Of a stretch of 7,656 nt of DNA, positions 6,678 through 7,656 are shown one piece after another. The notes below the pieces were generated by a model. It ran no database searches, was not told where the DNA came from, and was given only the letters and a program-made list of their open reading frames with translations. A program made the translations under genes and the position numbers. Source of the DNA: Halalkaliarchaeum sp036625675 (GTDB lineage: Archaea > Halobacteriota > Halobacteria > Halobacteriales > Haloferacaceae). The stretch lies in assembly GCA_036625675.1 (NCBI GenBank), contig JAZKTH010000122.1:1-7656 (forward strand), in the 5' to 3' direction. Position 1 is the stretch's first letter. Each line of letters starts with the position of its first letter.

Positions 6678-6791
6678 ATGCCCTCGGCCACCCCCCTGGT
6701 CTGTCCCTCTCAGGAACACCCGCCCCCGTTCGGCCCCTCCCTGGAGCGGGCGTCCCCGTTCGGCCCCTCCCTGGAGCGTGCGTCGCCGTGA
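6678..6791 (+). CDS. Putative leaderless small ORF / leader peptide upstream of dppB (37 aa)
   Basis: ATG 6678 opens a 37-codon frame ending in TGA 6789-6791, which overlaps the permease GTG start as GTGA. A T6 tract 27-32 bases before the ATG matches the leaderless geometry of other genes here. About 33 of 37 codons end in G or C, better than the competing frames. The peptide begins MPSATPLVCPSQEH and then carries the ten-residue unit PFGPSLERAS twice (residues 17-26 and 27-36), encoded by the 30-base tandem repeat. It has no signal peptide or known domain and no run of a single regulatory amino acid. Its likely role, if translated, is to bring ribosomes to the permease start (translational coupling). 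It could equally be chance coding potential in a 5' leader. Confidence 0.4.
   Translation: MPSATPLVCPSQEHPPPFGPSLERASPFGPSLERASP
6721..6790 (+). repeat. 30-base tandem repeat (two full copies plus a partial third)
   Basis: Copies at 6721-6750 and 6751-6780 match at 28 of 30 positions. A third stretch, 6781-6790, matches the start of the unit at 8 of 10 positions and contains the dppB GTG start. Each unit contains CTGGAG, so a GGAG ribosome-binding element occurs at 6743-6746 and 6773-6776. The second lies 11 bases before the GTG. Thirty bases is ten codons, so the duplication keeps the small ORF in frame. Confidence 0.8.
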
Positions 6792-7656
6792 GCGTCGTCC
6801 GCGTTTTCCTTCACCGGATCGCGCTGGGTCTGCTGGCCGCCTGGGCCGTCCTGACCGCCGTCTTCGCGGCGTTCACGCTGACGGACGACTGGGTGAAACA
6901 GGGGCTGGAGGGGCAGTTGCGGTTCGTCGGTATCACCGGCGAGGAGCTACAGGCCCGCATGGACGCGTACCTCGCCGGGAGGGGCCTCGACAGACCAGTC
7001 TGGGTGCAGTACGTCGACTGGATGGAAAACATGGTGACGCTGGACTGGGGAATCTCCTTCGTGTCGGAGGAGCCCGTCCTCGAACTGGTGGGTGGGGCGG
7101 TGTTGCGCACGGGAGCCTACGTCGTCCCCGCGATCCTGCTCGCTGTCGTCCTCGGCACCTCGATCGGCGTATACGCCGCCCTCAATCCGGGTAGTCGACT
7201 CGGAAATCTCGGCCGTGGCACGGCCTACCTCCTGTTCGCGCTTCCCAGCTTCTGGGTCGGCGGGCTGTTCGTCTCCCTGACGAAGGGCGGCGTCGTCCCC
7301 CGCTGGCCGCTCGTCTTCGACTACCTCCTCCCGGTCGTGCTCGCGACCTCCGCGCTGCTTGGCGGATACGTCAGCTATTCGCGGGCCCACGCGCTGGAAC
7401 ACGCGTCGGCGGACCACGTCGCGCTCGTGAAGGCGAAGGGAGCCGACCGGCGGCTGATCGCCCGACACGTCCTCCGGAACGCCGCGATTCCCCTGTTCTC
7501 GATGCTTTTCACCGAGGCGATCGCCCTGCTGGTGCTTTCGGTGTTCGTGGTCGAGGTGCTTTTCGGCATCGACGGCTTCGGCCTGCTGTTTCTGGGGGCG
7601 ATCCGGGCACGGGACCTCCCCGTGTTGCTCGGGAGCACGGTCGTTGTCATCGGGTT
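6788..7656 (+). CDS. dppB: Peptide-type ABC importer permease, DppB/OppB family, 3'-partial
   Basis: The frame starting GTG 6788 stays open to the window end (289 codons plus two bases), so the C-terminus is missing. It is the second channel subunit, expected to pair with the DppC-type permease. The N-terminus VRVFLHRIALGLLAAW and first helix (about 9-31) are typical of the family. A loop with GLDRPVWVQYVDWMENMVTLDWGIS (66-90) corresponds to the family's conserved segment before the second helix. Further helices lie at about 108-132, 143-164, 179-196 and 235-258. The EAA coupling loop is seen around 208-231 (LVKAKGADRRLIARHVLRN), followed by EVLFGIDGFG (256-265). The GTG is preceded by GGAG (6773-6776, 11-base spacing) and overlaps the stop of the putative small ORF. 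It faces away from dppC-dppD-dppF. A solute-binding protein may lie beyond the window. Confidence 0.9.
   Translation, partial: MSVVRVFLHRIALGLLAAWAVLTAVFAAFTLTDDWVKQGLEGQLRFVGITGEELQARMDAYLAGRGLDRPVWVQYVDWMENMVTLDWGISFVSEEPVLELVGGAVLRTGAYVVPAILLAVVLGTSIGVYAALNPGSRLGNLGRGTAYLLFALPSFWVGGLFVSLTKGGVVPRWPLVFDYLLPVVLATSALLGGYVSYSRAHALEHASADHVALVKAKGADRRLIARHVLRNAAIPLFSMLFTEAIALLVLSVFVVEVLFGIDGFGLLFLGAIRARDLPVLLGSTVVVIG

Noticed and set aside
6721..6780. CRISPR array
   Set aside because: The 30-base units are directly adjacent with no spacers and only two full copies exist.
6412..7194. Plus-strand frame of 260 codons across the dppC/dppB intergenic region
   Set aside because: It runs out of frame through the dppB permease and has poor third-position bias. 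Only the short frame 6678-6791 has supporting geometry.

Overview
The window reads as a piece of a haloarchaeal chromosome (class Halobacteria). The DNA is GC-rich with a strong G/C bias at third codon positions. The proteins are acidic. Several genes have an A/T-rich TATA-like element about 25-30 bases before the start codon and no leader, which is the usual leaderless arrangement in these organisms. The transporter proteins also have the size and extra segments I associate with haloarchaeal members of their families. No RNA gene, insertion sequence or CRISPR array is visible, and no gap between genes exceeds about 220 bases.

Left part (1-2933). A plus-strand gene cut by the window start encodes an M23/LytM-like beta-domain protein. 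It carries what looks like a pair of compensating frameshifts between about 610 and 700. It converges on a small minus-strand gene for an unrecognised acidic helical protein of 127 residues. Behind that, also on the minus strand, is a dUTPase gene (dut). A divergent 142-base promoter region separates dut from a plus-strand gene for a pilin-like secreted or anchored protein of 263 residues.

Right part (2975-7656). This holds an oligopeptide/dipeptide-type (Opp/Dpp) ABC importer. On the minus strand, a permease (DppC type) and two ATPases (DppD type, then DppF type) form a tight operon with an ATGA overlap at both junctions. The partner permease (DppB type) is on the plus strand, divergent, starts at GTG 6788 and runs off the window end. 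No solute-binding protein is present in the window. The two permeases would form the membrane channel and the two ATPases would drive it.

The most interesting spot is the divergent intergenic region 6573-6787. It contains a 30-base tandem duplication. It also contains a probable 37-codon leaderless small ORF (6678-6791) whose stop overlaps the dppB GTG start as GTGA, with the duplication translated as a repeated ten-residue unit. This looks like a leader peptide coupled to dppB translation. It is an inference from sequence geometry only. Otherwise the window is mostly ordinary haloarchaeal gene content.
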